DNA of 58,953 nucleotides from an uncultured Oscillospiraceae bacterium (GCA_900542145.1 UQMF01000015.1:1-58953), one strand, 5' to 3'. Positions 24,137-32,330 are shown, numbered from the stretch's first letter. The notes: generated by a model from the letters alone, not told the origin. Made by a program: numbers and translations.

Positions 24137-24781
24137 TTATGTGAACAGGTCGTCCGCTCCTGCAACGTCCGGGATTCCCATGAGCTTCGACCAGCCTGCC
24201 GCCTGGAAAATGTACATCTGCCGGACGTAATCCCGGCTCTTTTCCCGGGGGAGGTCGTGGATTATCAGCTCAAAGTAGGAAGCGAACATTCCGCTGACGA
24301 TAACGTGCTCAAGATCCTGGTCAATATCCGGGACATTAATTCCCTGGGAGCGCAGCACCTCGTAGAATTTATGTGTGGCTTCCACCTCGATACGCACTAT
24401 CTCGTCCATGAAGGCGGCGTATTTTGTCCCCTCGGAGCAGGTGAGCACCAGTCGGAATGCGGTCTTGTTCTCGTAGAGATAGTCTATCATGTCCATCATC
24501 CAGCTGCTGGAGGTCACTCCCAGGTGGCTCCGCTGGGATTCCGGCGGAAGGCTGGCGAACATGTTCTGCACCTTGCGGTATTCCTCCATGAAATGATCGA
24601 CGGGGGCGGCGAGGGCGTTGAACAGCTCCACCTTGCTGGAAAAGTAGCCGTAGAAAGCCCCGGTGGTAACTCCGGCGTCCTTGACTATGTTCCGCAGTGA
24701 AGCGCGCTGGAATCCCTTGCTGAGGAATTCAGCCGCACCAGCGGAAATTATCCTTTCAAGGGTGTTGTTTTCGTCGGGCAT
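24137..24781 (-). CDS. TetR family transcriptional regulator
   Basis: The 214-residue protein has a TetR helix-turn-helix at about 10-56 (ERIISAGAAEFLSKGFQRASLRNI is the first part; GVTTGAFYGYF is the recognition helix region) and a divergent helical ligand-binding domain. TetR proteins repress genes until a ligand binds. It is upstream of, and co-directional with, the ABC half-transporter, separated by 85 bases. Two adjoining palindromes in its own promoter (24799-24826) indicate autorepression. The start is the ATG at 24781, with AAGGAGAG upstream. The ligand is unknown. A role in controlling the ABC gene is inferred from operon order. Confidence 0.88.
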   Translation of the reverse strand: MPDENNTLERIISAGAAEFLSKGFQRASLRNIVKDAGVTTGAFYGYFSSKVELFNALAAPVDHFMEEYRKVQNMFASLPPESQRSHLGVTSSSWMMDMIDYLYENKTAFRLVLTCSEGTKYAAFMDEIVRIEVEATHKFYEVLRSQGINVPDIDQDLEHVIVSGMFASYFELIIHDLPREKSRDYVRQMYIFQAAGWSKLMGIPDVAGADDLFT

Positions 24782-24798
24782 GCTGACTCTCCTTCTTG

Positions 24799-24826
24799 TA
24801 TAACACTGTTATATAACACTGTTATA
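24799..24826. promoter_or_regulatory. Tandem palindromic operator of the TetR gene
   Basis: ATAACACTGTTAT occurs twice head to tail (24800-24812 and 24813-24825); each copy is a palindrome. They span the -10 box and start site of the TetR promoter, so autorepression by TetR is likely. Confidence 0.75.
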
Positions 24827-24852
24827 ATACCACATACTTCGACGGTTGTCAA
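24824..24852 (-). promoter_or_regulatory. Promoter of the TetR gene
   Basis: On the minus strand TTGACA (24852-24847) and TATTAT (24829-24824) are 17 bases apart. The -10 overlaps the tandem palindrome. Confidence 0.75.
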
Positions 24853-24908
24853 TGGGCGGAAGCACTTTTTGTGAATTCCGGCGAAAATATTTCAGCAGGA
24901 GAGTGTCG

Positions 24909-24924
24909 GTTAGTCAGAACTTAC
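24909..24924. promoter_or_regulatory. Imperfect GTTAG-N6-CTAAC site upstream of the ZIP promoter
   Basis: GTTAGTCAGAACTTAC matches the repeated operator with one change (CTTAC for CTAAC). It lies just upstream of the ZIP gene's -35 box. Confidence 0.45.
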
Positions 24925-24941
24925 AAATGTCGCGTTTACTG

Positions 24942-24970
24942 TTGCAAGACAGGGGGATTTGTGATATAAT
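24942..24970 (+). promoter_or_regulatory. Promoter of the ZIP transporter
   Basis: TTGCAA (24942-24947) and TATAAT (24965-24970) are 17 bases apart. An exact operator follows two bases after the -10 box. Confidence 0.75.
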
Positions 24971-24972
24971 GA

Positions 24973-24988
24973 GTTAGCGATAACTAAC
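24973..24988. promoter_or_regulatory. GTTAG-N6-CTAAC operator of the ZIP gene
   Basis: GTTAGCGATAACTAAC covers the expected transcription start of the ZIP gene. Binding here should block transcription. Confidence 0.7.
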
Positions 24989-25004
24989 TGAAAGGAGAAT
25001 TACA

Positions 25005-25787
25005 ATGTTTACGCAGATAATATATGGCATACTGATACCGTTTATCGGGACTACCGCCGGGTCCGCCTGCGTGTTCTTCCTGCGCAGGGAGCCGCACTTC
25101 CTTGTGCAGAGGAGCCTGACCGGATTCGCGGCAGGCGTCATGACCGCCGCCTCGGTGTGGAGCCTGCTTATCCCGGCGATGGAGCAGTCCGCCGCAATGG
25201 GCAGGCTGAGCTTCATTCCGGCGGCGGTGGGATTCGCTCTCGGAATACTGTTCCTGCTGATCCTCGACCAGGTGATTCCGCACCAGCACATGAATTCCGA
25301 CACGCCGGAGGGGCACCGCAGCACCCTGGGGAAGAACACCATGCTCCTCCTGGCGGTCACCCTGCACAACATTCCGGAGGGAATGGCGGTGGGAGTCGTA
25401 TACGCCGGGCTTGCAAGCGGCGGCGCAAATATCGCTGCCGCCAGCGCCCTGGCGCTTTCCCTTGGAATCGCTATACAGAACTTCCCGGAGGGCGCGATAA
25501 TCTCCATGCCGCTGCGTTCCTCGGGAATGGGCAAGGGGAAGGCGTTCCTGCTGGGAACGCTTTCCGGAGCGGTGGAGCCGGTCGCGGCAGTGCTGACGGT
25601 GCTGCTGTCCGGATTCGTGGTGCCGGTACTTCCTTACCTGCTCAGCTTTGCAGCCGGCGCAATGATCTACGTCGTCGTGGAGGAGCTTATCCCGGAAATG
25701 TCCGGGGAGCCGCACTCCAATATCGGTACAGTCGCTTTCGCCGTTGGATTCATTATCATGATGAGTCTTGACACGGCGCTCGGCTGA
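25005..25787 (+). CDS. ZIP family divalent metal transporter
   Basis: The 260-residue membrane protein has about eight hydrophobic helices. It carries the two ZIP metal-site motifs, HNIPEG (121-126) in helix 4 and QNFPEG (158-163) in helix 5, plus a His-containing loop (IPHQHMN) before helix 4. It resembles the GufA/ZupT-type bacterial ZIPs that import zinc, iron or manganese. The gene is single, with AAAGGAG before ATG 25005 and a strong terminator. Its promoter is covered by the GTTAG-N6-CTAAC operator, so it should respond to the same regulator as the ABC operon beginning at 26012. The metal cannot be assigned from sequence. Confidence 0.9.
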   Translation: MFTQIIYGILIPFIGTTAGSACVFFLRREPHFLVQRSLTGFAAGVMTAASVWSLLIPAMEQSAAMGRLSFIPAAVGFALGILFLLILDQVIPHQHMNSDTPEGHRSTLGKNTMLLLAVTLHNIPEGMAVGVVYAGLASGGANIAAASALALSLGIAIQNFPEGAIISMPLRSSGMGKGKAFLLGTLSGAVEPVAAVLTVLLSGFVVPVLPYLLSFAAGAMIYVVVEELIPEMSGEPHSNIGTVAFAVGFIIMMSLDTALG

Positions 25788-25806
25788 AATTCCCGACAAT
25801 ATATCC

Positions 25807-25840
25807 GCTCCCGGGCGTGAATACTGCCCGGGAGCCCCTT
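25807..25840 (+). terminator. Terminator of the ZIP gene
   Basis: GCTCCCGGGC (25807-25816) pairs perfectly with GCCCGGGAGC (25826-25835), followed by CCCTTTATATT. Confidence 0.65.
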
Positions 25841-25883
25841 TATATTCCAGAAAAAATTCCGTTAACTAGCGGCTAACTTTTTA

Positions 25884-25912
25884 TTGACAAACCGGACTGG
25901 CTGTGTTATAAT
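25884..25912 (+). promoter_or_regulatory. Consensus promoter of the DtxR-like/ABC operon
   Basis: TTGACA (25884-25889) and TATAAT (25907-25912) are 17 bases apart, an exact consensus. A related GTTA-N9-TAAC sequence lies just upstream (25861-25877). Confidence 0.85.
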
Positions 25913-25922
25913 CATATATACT

Positions 25923-25938
25923 GTTATTTATAACTAAC
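25923..25938. promoter_or_regulatory. Near-exact GTTAG-N6-CTAAC site at the start of the ABC operon
   Basis: GTTATTTATAACTAAC differs from the operator at one position (GTTAT). It sits at the predicted transcription start, in the same position relative to the -10 as in the ZIP promoter. Confidence 0.55.
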
Positions 25939-25983
25939 TCGCTTATTGCATACTAACCAAAGCAGTTTTGAGTGCAAAGCTAA

Positions 25984-25999
25984 GTTAGCCAAATCTAAC
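25984..25999. promoter_or_regulatory. GTTAG-N6-CTAAC operator before the DtxR-like gene
   Basis: GTTAGCCAAATCTAAC is an exact copy of the repeated operator. It lies immediately before the AGGAGG ribosome site (26001-26006). Confidence 0.65.
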
Positions 26000-26011
26000 C
26001 AGGAGGTTCGT

Positions 26012-26395
26012 ATGACATTGTCGGAATACAGGTATCTGCAAACGATAAACGGGCTGTACGATGGGACTGTGGGAATACGGCTCAGTGCCATTGCCGCCGC
26101 GATGGACGTGACTAAAGTCAGTGTATTCAAGGCGGTGGAGCGTCTGGAACATGATAGTCTTATCGCCCGGGACGCGAGAAATCGTGTGATAATGACGCAG
26201 AGAGGCAGCGATACGCTGGAGAAATATAACATACTCATAGGCTGGCTCAGCGGACATCTTGAGAAGAATTGCCGGGTGCCTGCGGACACGGCAAGGCGCG
26301 ACGCCGCAGGAGCGATATGCGCGTTCAGCGATGAGAGCATATCGGCGCTGACGGAATTCATAAAGTCGGAAAAGGAGAAAAGACATGCTGGATAA
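26012..26395 (+). CDS. DtxR/MntR-family regulator with altered metal site
   Basis: The 127-residue protein has the DtxR/MntR layout: a winged helix at about 1-65 (LSAIAAAMDVTKVSVFKAVERL) and a short dimerisation domain. Family members repress metal-uptake genes when loaded with iron or manganese. Aligned by eye, the usual ligands at the DACxxEH segment are replaced: D97-A98-A99-G100-A101-I102-C103. The RH histidine is N73. Metal sensing may therefore be lost or use other residues. I choose ATG 26012 (AGGAGG five bases upstream); the longer frame to 25946 lacks family similarity and overlaps an operator. It overlaps the next ABC gene by 11 bases. Confidence 0.83.
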   Translation: MTLSEYRYLQTINGLYDGTVGIRLSAIAAAMDVTKVSVFKAVERLEHDSLIARDARNRVIMTQRGSDTLEKYNILIGWLSGHLEKNCRVPADTARRDAAGAICAFSDESISALTEFIKSEKEKRHAG

Positions 26396-28112
26396 GGAAT
26401 TGCTGCGGCTTCTGGGCGGCAACAGAAAATACATATTTTACACCGTGGCGGTCATGATGACTGGGCTTCTGGCGAATCTCTCGATTACCGCCGGGATTTG
26501 CACAGCGATATATCTGCTGACGCAGCAGGCGGAGCCGGGAGCCTACCTCATGCCGGCGCTGCTGGCGGCAGGCGGGATAATCGTGCGTTATGCCGCGAGC
26601 CGGGTTTCCGGAAATCTGAGGGATATTCTCGGCAGGAAAGCTAAAAAGGACCTCCGGGAAAAGACCTACGACAAAATAGTAAGGTTGGGAGTACGGAGCA
26701 CCGATGGAATGAGCATTGCCGGGCTGACCCAGGTGGCAATGGAGGGGATCGAGCAGCTTGACCTGTACTATTCCTCGTATATTCCGCAGTTCTTCTATGC
26801 CATGCTGGCGCCGTTTGTGCTTTTCCTGGCGACAGTATGGATCGACTGGAGGGTGGCGGTGGCGCTTATCTGCTGCGTACCGCTTATCCCAGTGTCCATC
26901 ATCGCGGTGTCGAAGTACGCCAAGAAGATATTCGCGAAATACTGGGGGAAGTACACTTCTATGGGCGACAGCTTCCTGGACAGCGTACAGGGACTGCGCG
27001 AGCTGAAAATATTCCGTGCGGACGCCGCCCGGCATGAGAAGATGAACCGCAGCGCGGAGGAATTCCGGAAGATCACCATGAAGGTCCTGGTAATGCAGCT
27101 GGCAAGTACCACGATCATGGATATGGTGGCATACGGCGGCGCCGGACTGGGGATAGCGTTCGCTGTTACCGGGGCGGCGTATCGCGGACTTCCGCCGGTT
27201 TACGCGCTGTTCCTGATACTGGTGGCGGTGGAGTTCTTCCTGCCGCTGCGTGCATTCGGCTCGGCGTTCCATGTGGCGATGAACGGAGTCAGCGCAGGAA
27301 AGAAGATACTCTCCCTCTTGGCGCAGCCGGATCCCGTCTGGGGAGATGAGGAGCTTTCCGGTACTGAACTCCGGCTGGACAACGTGACCTTCAGCTACGA
27401 CGGTGAGCGCAGCGTGCTCCGGAATGTGAGCATGAAATTCCCGGCGGTTGGAATGACGGCTATCGTCGGCGAGAGCGGCTGTGGAAAATCCACGGCGGTG
27501 GGACTGCTGACCGGAGCGCTCCGCCCCGGCTCCGGAACTGTGATCGCAGGCGGAAAGCCGCTGGAGAATCTTTCCCGGGCGGCATATTATTCCCGGGTGG
27601 CGGTGGTGAGCTGCAACACTTATGTTTTCAATACGACCGTCCGGGAGAACTTCCGTCTGGCGAAAAAGGACGTCACGGACGATGATATAATATCTGCACT
27701 GGAGCAGGTGAACCTGGCGGATTTTATCCGCGAAAACGGAGGACTGGACAAGGCAGTGACCGAGGACGGCGCGAATATTTCCGGCGGTCAGAAGCAGCGG
27801 CTCGCTCTTGCGGTGAATCTTGTGGCGGATAAGGATATCTACATTTTTGATGAGGCGACGAGCAATATCGACATCGAGAGTGAATCCGTAATAATGCGGA
27901 ATATAAAGGCGCTGTCCGGGATGAAAAGCGTTATCGTTATCTCCCACCGCCTGGAAAACGTGGTGCCGTCCGACCTGATATACTACATGGATAACGGCGA
28001 GGTCCGGGAGAGCGGCACGCATGTCGCGCTGATGGCGCAGCAGGGCGGATATTTTACGCTGTATACGGCACAGAAGGCACTGGAAAATGGCTATACGGAG
28101 GTGGCAGAATGA
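26385..28112 (+). CDS. ABC half-transporter, first subunit
   Basis: The 575-residue protein has six membrane helices (about 18-310) and an ATPase with Walker A GESGCGKST near 365, signature ISGGQKQR near 466 and Walker B IYIFDEATSN. It is a type I exporter-fold half-transporter. It overlaps both its neighbours (11 bases with the regulator, 4 bases with the second subunit), so the three are translated together. Pairs of this kind include exporters and the IrtAB siderophore importer. The metal-type regulator and the ZIP gene upstream favour a metal or metal-chelate substrate. That is inference from context. Confidence 0.9.
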   Translation: MLDKELLRLLGGNRKYIFYTVAVMMTGLLANLSITAGICTAIYLLTQQAEPGAYLMPALLAAGGIIVRYAASRVSGNLRDILGRKAKKDLREKTYDKIVRLGVRSTDGMSIAGLTQVAMEGIEQLDLYYSSYIPQFFYAMLAPFVLFLATVWIDWRVAVALICCVPLIPVSIIAVSKYAKKIFAKYWGKYTSMGDSFLDSVQGLRELKIFRADAARHEKMNRSAEEFRKITMKVLVMQLASTTIMDMVAYGGAGLGIAFAVTGAAYRGLPPVYALFLILVAVEFFLPLRAFGSAFHVAMNGVSAGKKILSLLAQPDPVWGDEELSGTELRLDNVTFSYDGERSVLRNVSMKFPAVGMTAIVGESGCGKSTAVGLLTGALRPGSGTVIAGGKPLENLSRAAYYSRVAVVSCNTYVFNTTVRENFRLAKKDVTDDDIISALEQVNLADFIRENGGLDKAVTEDGANISGGQKQRLALAVNLVADKDIYIFDEATSNIDIESESVIMRNIKALSGMKSVIVISHRLENVVPSDLIYYMDNGEVRESGTHVALMAQQGGYFTLYTAQKALENGYTEVAE

Positions 28113-29788
28113 AGAAGTCGATATGCAGGAGTGGCGCCAGGATAATGGCGAGCCTTGTCATGCTGCTCGGAAGCCTGGCATACATAATGGTGCTCGCGGT
28201 AATAAACGGCTCCCTGGGATTTTTCTGCGCCATGGGCGTTACGCTTTTCGGCGCGGTGGGAGTTGCGAAGGTCATGGGGGAAGCTATCGCGCTTTCCTAC
28301 GGCTGGATAATCGCGCTCGCGATAGGCTGCGGAGTACTGCGCGGACTGCTGCGCTACCTGGAGCAGTACGGGAATCACTACATTGCTTTCCGCCTCCTTG
28401 CCGTGCTGCGCAGCAGGATTTTCGGAGCGCTGCGCACTCTGTGCCCGGCAAAGCTCGAGAGCAAGCAGAAAGGCTCGATAATCGCGATGATAACCTCGGA
28501 TATCGAAACCCTGGAGGTGTTCTATGCGCATACTATTTCGCCGATATGCATTGCTGTAATAGTGTCGCTGGCAGTATTCATCTTCGTGGGGAATATCGCC
28601 CACTGGTACCTGGCGTTTGTGGCGCTTCTGGGATACGCGGCGGTAGGGATAGCGCTGCCGCTGATATCCTCGGCACGGCTGAAGGAAAGCGGCGTGAGAT
28701 ACCGCGCTGAGTTCGCCGGATTCAACGCATTCTTCCTGGACAGCATAAAGGGAATAAGGGAGATCGTCCTGAACAACGCCGGCGAAAGCCGCAGGGCGGA
28801 GGTTGACCGCCGCTCTGACGTCCTCCTCGAAGAAACCCGGAAAATGAAGAAAGACATCACCCGGGCTGCCGCCGCCACGGAGCTTACGGTATCCCTGGCG
28901 ATAATCGCGGCGCTGGCGGTCGGAGTGCTCCTGGTCGGCTGCGGAATGCTCTCCGTCGGCAGAATGATCATAGGAGTGACGGCGGTGTTCGGGTCATTCG
29001 GACCGGTCATTGCGATTTCCGCCCTCCCGGGGAATCTCACGCAGACCTTTGCGAGCGGCGACAGAGTGCTGAACCTGCTCTCCGAAAAGCCTGCGGTGGA
29101 GCCCGTGGAGAACGGCGAGGAATTCACCTTTGACAACCTGGACGTCAGGGATCTTTCCTTCTCCTACGACGGGGAAAATCCGGTGCTGTCCGATATCTGT
29201 ATGCACGCCGGCAAGGGCGAGATCGTCGGAATAGTGGGCGAGAGCGGCTGCGGAAAATCCACGTTCCTGAAGCTGCTGCTGCGATTCTGGCAGAAGGACC
29301 GGGGTACTATCGCCTACAACGGCACGGACATCGACAGAATAGACGGCGCCAGCCTGCTGGACAACGTGACCATGGTCAGCCAGACGACATACCTGTTCGA
29401 TGAATCCATCGAGGACAACCTGCGCATTGCGAAGCCGGAAGCCACTCAGCAGGAGATTGAGGAAGCCTGCCGAATGGCGTCGATACACGACTTCGTCATG
29501 TCGCTGCCGGAGGGATACAAAACCCGGGTCGGGGCGCTCGGCGACAATCTTTCCGCCGGGGAGAAGCAGCGCCTGGGACTTGCGAGGGCGTTCCTGCGCG
29601 GAAGCAGCCTGATACTCCTGGACGAGCCGACCAGCAATGTGGACAGCATAAACGAGGGTATCATACTGAAAGCGCTCCGGGAGCAGAAGCGCAGCAGGAG
29701 CATAATCCTTGTTTCGCACCGTGAGAGCACGATGGCGGTTGCCGACCGTGTTTACCGCGTCGAGAAAGGAATAATGCATGAATGCTGA
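28109..29788 (+). CDS. ABC half-transporter, second subunit
   Basis: The 559-residue partner has six membrane helices and an ATPase with Walker A GESGCGKST near 382 and Walker B LILLDEPTSN. Its signature reads LSAGEKQR instead of LSGGQ. Such a changed signature is common in one subunit of heterodimeric ABC exporters and points to asymmetric ATP sites. Start ATG overlaps the first subunit's stop (ATGA), and its end overlaps the YgbA-like gene by 11 bases. It acts with the first subunit. Confidence 0.9.
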   Translation: MKKSICRSGARIMASLVMLLGSLAYIMVLAVINGSLGFFCAMGVTLFGAVGVAKVMGEAIALSYGWIIALAIGCGVLRGLLRYLEQYGNHYIAFRLLAVLRSRIFGALRTLCPAKLESKQKGSIIAMITSDIETLEVFYAHTISPICIAVIVSLAVFIFVGNIAHWYLAFVALLGYAAVGIALPLISSARLKESGVRYRAEFAGFNAFFLDSIKGIREIVLNNAGESRRAEVDRRSDVLLEETRKMKKDITRAAAATELTVSLAIIAALAVGVLLVGCGMLSVGRMIIGVTAVFGSFGPVIAISALPGNLTQTFASGDRVLNLLSEKPAVEPVENGEEFTFDNLDVRDLSFSYDGENPVLSDICMHAGKGEIVGIVGESGCGKSTFLKLLLRFWQKDRGTIAYNGTDIDRIDGASLLDNVTMVSQTTYLFDESIEDNLRIAKPEATQQEIEEACRMASIHDFVMSLPEGYKTRVGALGDNLSAGEKQRLGLARAFLRGSSLILLDEPTSNVDSINEGIILKALREQKRSRSIILVSHRESTMAVADRVYRVEKGIMHEC

Positions 29789-30116
29789 CAAAAAGCGCGA
29801 GCGCGAAAAAAAGACGGTATCGCTCATGATACGGCTGTATTGCAGGAAAAGGCACCACACCTCCGGCGGATTGTGCGCCGAGTGCCAGGCGCTTTCGGAT
29901 TACGCGGTGCAGCGCAGCGACCGCTGCCCGTTCATGGAAACCAAGACATTCTGCTCGAACTGCCGGGTGCACTGCTATAAGCCGGAAATGCGCGAGAAGA
30001 TACGCGAGGTAATGCGGTTCTCGGGACCGAGAATGCTGCTTTACCACCCGGTAATGGCGGTTCGGCATGTTGTTGAGAGCAAGAAGGAAAAACGAAGACT
30101 GGAGATGAACAAGTGA
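29778..30116 (+). CDS. YgbA-like protein (nitrous oxide-stimulated promoter family)
   Basis: The 112-residue basic protein belongs to the family that contains Escherichia coli YgbA, whose gene is induced by nitrosative stress. Seven cysteines are grouped as C22, C33-x2-C36, C50, C59-x2-C62 and C66. Conserved text includes CPFMETKTFCSNCRVHCY and the MRFSGPRMLLYHP segment. The pattern suggests a bound metal or iron-sulfur cluster, but this is not shown. It overlaps the ABC subunit by 11 bases and the next gene by four (GTGA). This places a Cys-rich soluble protein in the metal operon. Confidence 0.86.
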   Translation: MNADKKREREKKTVSLMIRLYCRKRHHTSGGLCAECQALSDYAVQRSDRCPFMETKTFCSNCRVHCYKPEMREKIREVMRFSGPRMLLYHPVMAVRHVVESKKEKRRLEMNK

Positions 30117-30505
30117 AGAAGGCGATTCTTATAATTACAGGCTGCATAGGCGTTGGACTCGGCGCTGTGGGCGCAGTGCTTCCGCTTCTGCCGGCATTTC
30201 CGTTTCTGATGCTGGCGGCGGTTTGCTTTGCGAAAAGCTCCGAACGGCTGGACAGGTGGTTCCGTGGGACGAAGCTGTATAAGAACGACCTGGAGAGCTT
30301 CGTGAATGGGCAGGGAATGACGAAGCGCACCAAGATAAAGGTGATGATAACCGTCACCCTGCTGATGGCAGTGGGATTCGCGGTGATGTTCGCACGGGAG
30401 GTTTACATACCATGCATGATACTCGGGGGAGTTTGGCTCTTCCACATAATCTACTTTGCGTTCGTGGTCAAGACGCACAGGAAAGAGGAGAGCGCCGAGG
30501 AGTAA
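30113..30505 (+). CDS. DUF454/YbaN-family membrane protein
   Basis: The 130-residue protein has four hydrophobic helices. Its opening (GLGAVGAVLPLLPAFPFLMLAAVCFAKSSERLDRWF) is the DUF454 signature of Escherichia coli YbaN. Function in the family is not established. It starts with GTG overlapping the YgbA-like stop and is the last gene of the DtxR-ABC-ABC-YgbA-DUF454 operon. A perfect long hairpin terminates the operon 13 bases later. Confidence 0.87.
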   Translation: MKKAILIITGCIGVGLGAVGAVLPLLPAFPFLMLAAVCFAKSSERLDRWFRGTKLYKNDLESFVNGQGMTKRTKIKVMITVTLLMAVGFAVMFAREVYIPCMILGGVWLFHIIYFAFVVKTHRKEESAEE

Positions 30506-30517
30506 GCGCATAAATAG

Positions 30518-30550
30518 AACAGCCGCCGTAAATTATTTACGGCGGCTGTT
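30518..30550. terminator. Bidirectional terminator
   Basis: AACAGCCGCCGTAAA (30518-30532) pairs perfectly over 15 bp with TTTACGGCGGCTGTT (30536-30550). It separates the metal operon from the facing mnmM gene. Confidence 0.85.
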
Positions 30551-30554
30551 GCGT

Positions 30555-31130
30555 TTACATATCCTTGAGTATCACGATGGGAATAGGCGGACAGTTCGGG
30601 CGGTTGACAAAGGGCATTTCAATGACGGTGTATCTTCCGCTGTCGATGGTGGGCAGATATTCCAGCAGGGCGTCGCGCTCCTCAAATCCTGTTTCCCTGC
30701 CGTAGTAGATTATCAGCGTCATGATTCCGCCGCTCTTGAGCAGCTTCATTCCTTTTTCTATCGCTGGAATGCTGGTGGATTTGTTGGTGAATATGTTGTG
30801 GTCGCCCTTGGGGAGCCAGCCGAAGTTGAACGTAATGCAGGACACCGTGCCCTCCTCGCATACTTCGTCCATTTCGCTGTGGCTCTTCAGCAGTACGTCC
30901 GCGCGGTCGGACATTCCGTTTGCTTCAAGCAGCGCCCGGGTGCTGTCCACTGCGTCCTGCTGTATGTCGAAGGCGGTCACATGTCCGGTTTCTCCGACCA
31001 GTTTTGCCAGGAACAGCGTGTCGTTTCCACGGCCGGCGGTGGCGTCAATACAGATGTCCCCCGGCTGTACCTTTTCCTCGATTATTCTGTGGATTATGTT
31101 AAGTGCGCTGAAATGCTTTCTCGGATCCAT
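30555..31130 (-). CDS. mnmM: Class I SAM-dependent tRNA methyltransferase, MnmM/YtqB-like
   Basis: The 191-residue protein has SAM-binding motif DATAGRGNDT (about 29-38), a second motif VTAFDIQQDAVD and the family segment ITFNFGWLPKGDH. It matches the YtqB rRNA_methylase family. Bacillus YtqB (MnmM) methylates the 5-aminomethyl group on wobble 2-thiouridine of tRNA. A clear AGGAGG precedes the ATG. The gene stands alone, facing the metal operon. Family is firm; the exact substrate is inferred from the characterised member. Confidence 0.85.
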   Translation of the reverse strand: MDPRKHFSALNIIHRIIEEKVQPGDICIDATAGRGNDTLFLAKLVGETGHVTAFDIQQDAVDSTRALLEANGMSDRADVLLKSHSEMDEVCEEGTVSCITFNFGWLPKGDHNIFTNKSTSIPAIEKGMKLLKSGGIMTLIIYYGRETGFEERDALLEYLPTIDSGRYTVIEMPFVNRPNCPPIPIVILKDM

Positions 31131-31303
31131 TTTGTCCTCCTGTGTTGGTTTTCATACCGATATTATATCATTATTCCGCGGATTTGTAAAGCAGTATTGC
31201 TCCGGTCTGATTAATTGTCAGTTCATGCCTGAAAAGTTAACAAAAAGATAACAATTCTGTGGTAGTATAAAATAGACATATTATGCGGAAAGGAGGCGGA
31301 CAG

Positions 31304-32248
31304 ATGAAAGAACTTTGGGAAAAGCTACTGAAATATATCAGAAAACTTACCCCGGCGATAAAGAGGGCTTTCCTGCTTCCGCCGGGGGTTATCCTTGTTC
31401 TTTTCCCTGCAACAATGGTGCTGTGTATTATCGCTTTGAATAATCGTGGATTGTTTCCGGCGATGGAGTATACGATATATCTGATATCCGCGTACTCCCT
31501 CGCGGTGCTCATCGTAGGCATGAGCGACGTGTCCAAGCTGGTCATGCGGAGATTACACGGGAGCCGCGTGTGGCGGTGGGCGCAGAGCAATCCTATCGCA
31601 AGCCTGTTCATCAGCGATTTCCGGTTCCGTGGGGAACTGTCGCTGTACCAGGGACTTATGATGAGCACTCTGTTTGCGGTATTCAAGGGCGCTGCGGCGA
31701 TATTCTACCAGTCCCAGTGGTTCGCGGCGGTTGCCGGGTATTACATCATCTTCGGAATATCCAGGCTGCTCCTTGTGCGCAGCTGGCGGAAATCCCAGAA
31801 GCTGAGCGGAGAACGGCGCCGTATCCGAGAACTGAAAGGTTACCGGCAGTGCGGCTGTCTTATGTTCCTGTTGAATGTCGGTATTCAGGTGATGGTGGTC
31901 CAGCTTATCCGGGAGGAACACACCATCGCATACCCAGGCTCCATCATCTACATAACCGCGGCTTACACCTTCTATATACTTACGCTCTCCATCGTGAACA
32001 TTGTGAAGTTCCGGCGGCTGAACAGCCCGGTGCTGTCCGCTTCCAAGGCACTGAACCTCGCCGGAGCGCTCATGTCGCTGTTCACGCTCCAGAATGCGCT
32101 GACTTCCAGGTTTGGCAGCGGCGACAGCAATTTCCGTATGATAATGAACAGTATCGTCGGCGCGGCTGTCTGCCTGACTGTGCTGTCGATGGCTGTGTAT
32201 ATGCTGATGCATTCCAGCCGGGCATTGAGGAAACAAACCGCAATGTAA
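31304..32248 (+). CDS. Uncharacterised multi-pass membrane protein
   Basis: I do not recognise this 314-residue protein. Hydrophobic segments are seen at about 26-45, 52-72, 115-135, 137-155, 190-208, 218-240, 252-270 and 280-302, so about seven to eight membrane helices. It is basic, with arginine-rich loops (RRLHGSRVWRW, RSWRKSQKLSGERRR). ATG 31304 is chosen because AAAGGAGG stands just before it; the open frame continues to 31283 through the ribosome site. It is monocistronic. No family motif supports a function. Confidence 0.75.
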   Translation: MKELWEKLLKYIRKLTPAIKRAFLLPPGVILVLFPATMVLCIIALNNRGLFPAMEYTIYLISAYSLAVLIVGMSDVSKLVMRRLHGSRVWRWAQSNPIASLFISDFRFRGELSLYQGLMMSTLFAVFKGAAAIFYQSQWFAAVAGYYIIFGISRLLLVRSWRKSQKLSGERRRIRELKGYRQCGCLMFLLNVGIQVMVVQLIREEHTIAYPGSIIYITAAYTFYILTLSIVNIVKFRRLNSPVLSASKALNLAGALMSLFTLQNALTSRFGSGDSNFRMIMNSIVGAAVCLTVLSMAVYMLMHSSRALRKQTAM

Positions 32249-32301
32249 TCAGCGCTTTTCCGGAAATTTCTGCAACACTTGTTGTAAATTCCAGATTTTG
32301 A

Positions 32302-32330
32302 TTGACAAATAGCATTCGTTGTGTTATACT
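32302..32330 (+). promoter_or_regulatory. Promoter of the zinc-ribbon surface protein
   Basis: TTGACA (32302-32307) and TATACT (32325-32330) are 17 bases apart. A small CGTCG/CGACG dyad follows in the leader. Confidence 0.75.

Noticed and set aside
26358..28022. 554-codon open frame antisense to the first ABC subunit
   Set aside because: The plus strand has all ABC motifs; the antisense protein is His/Arg-rich and unrecognisable.
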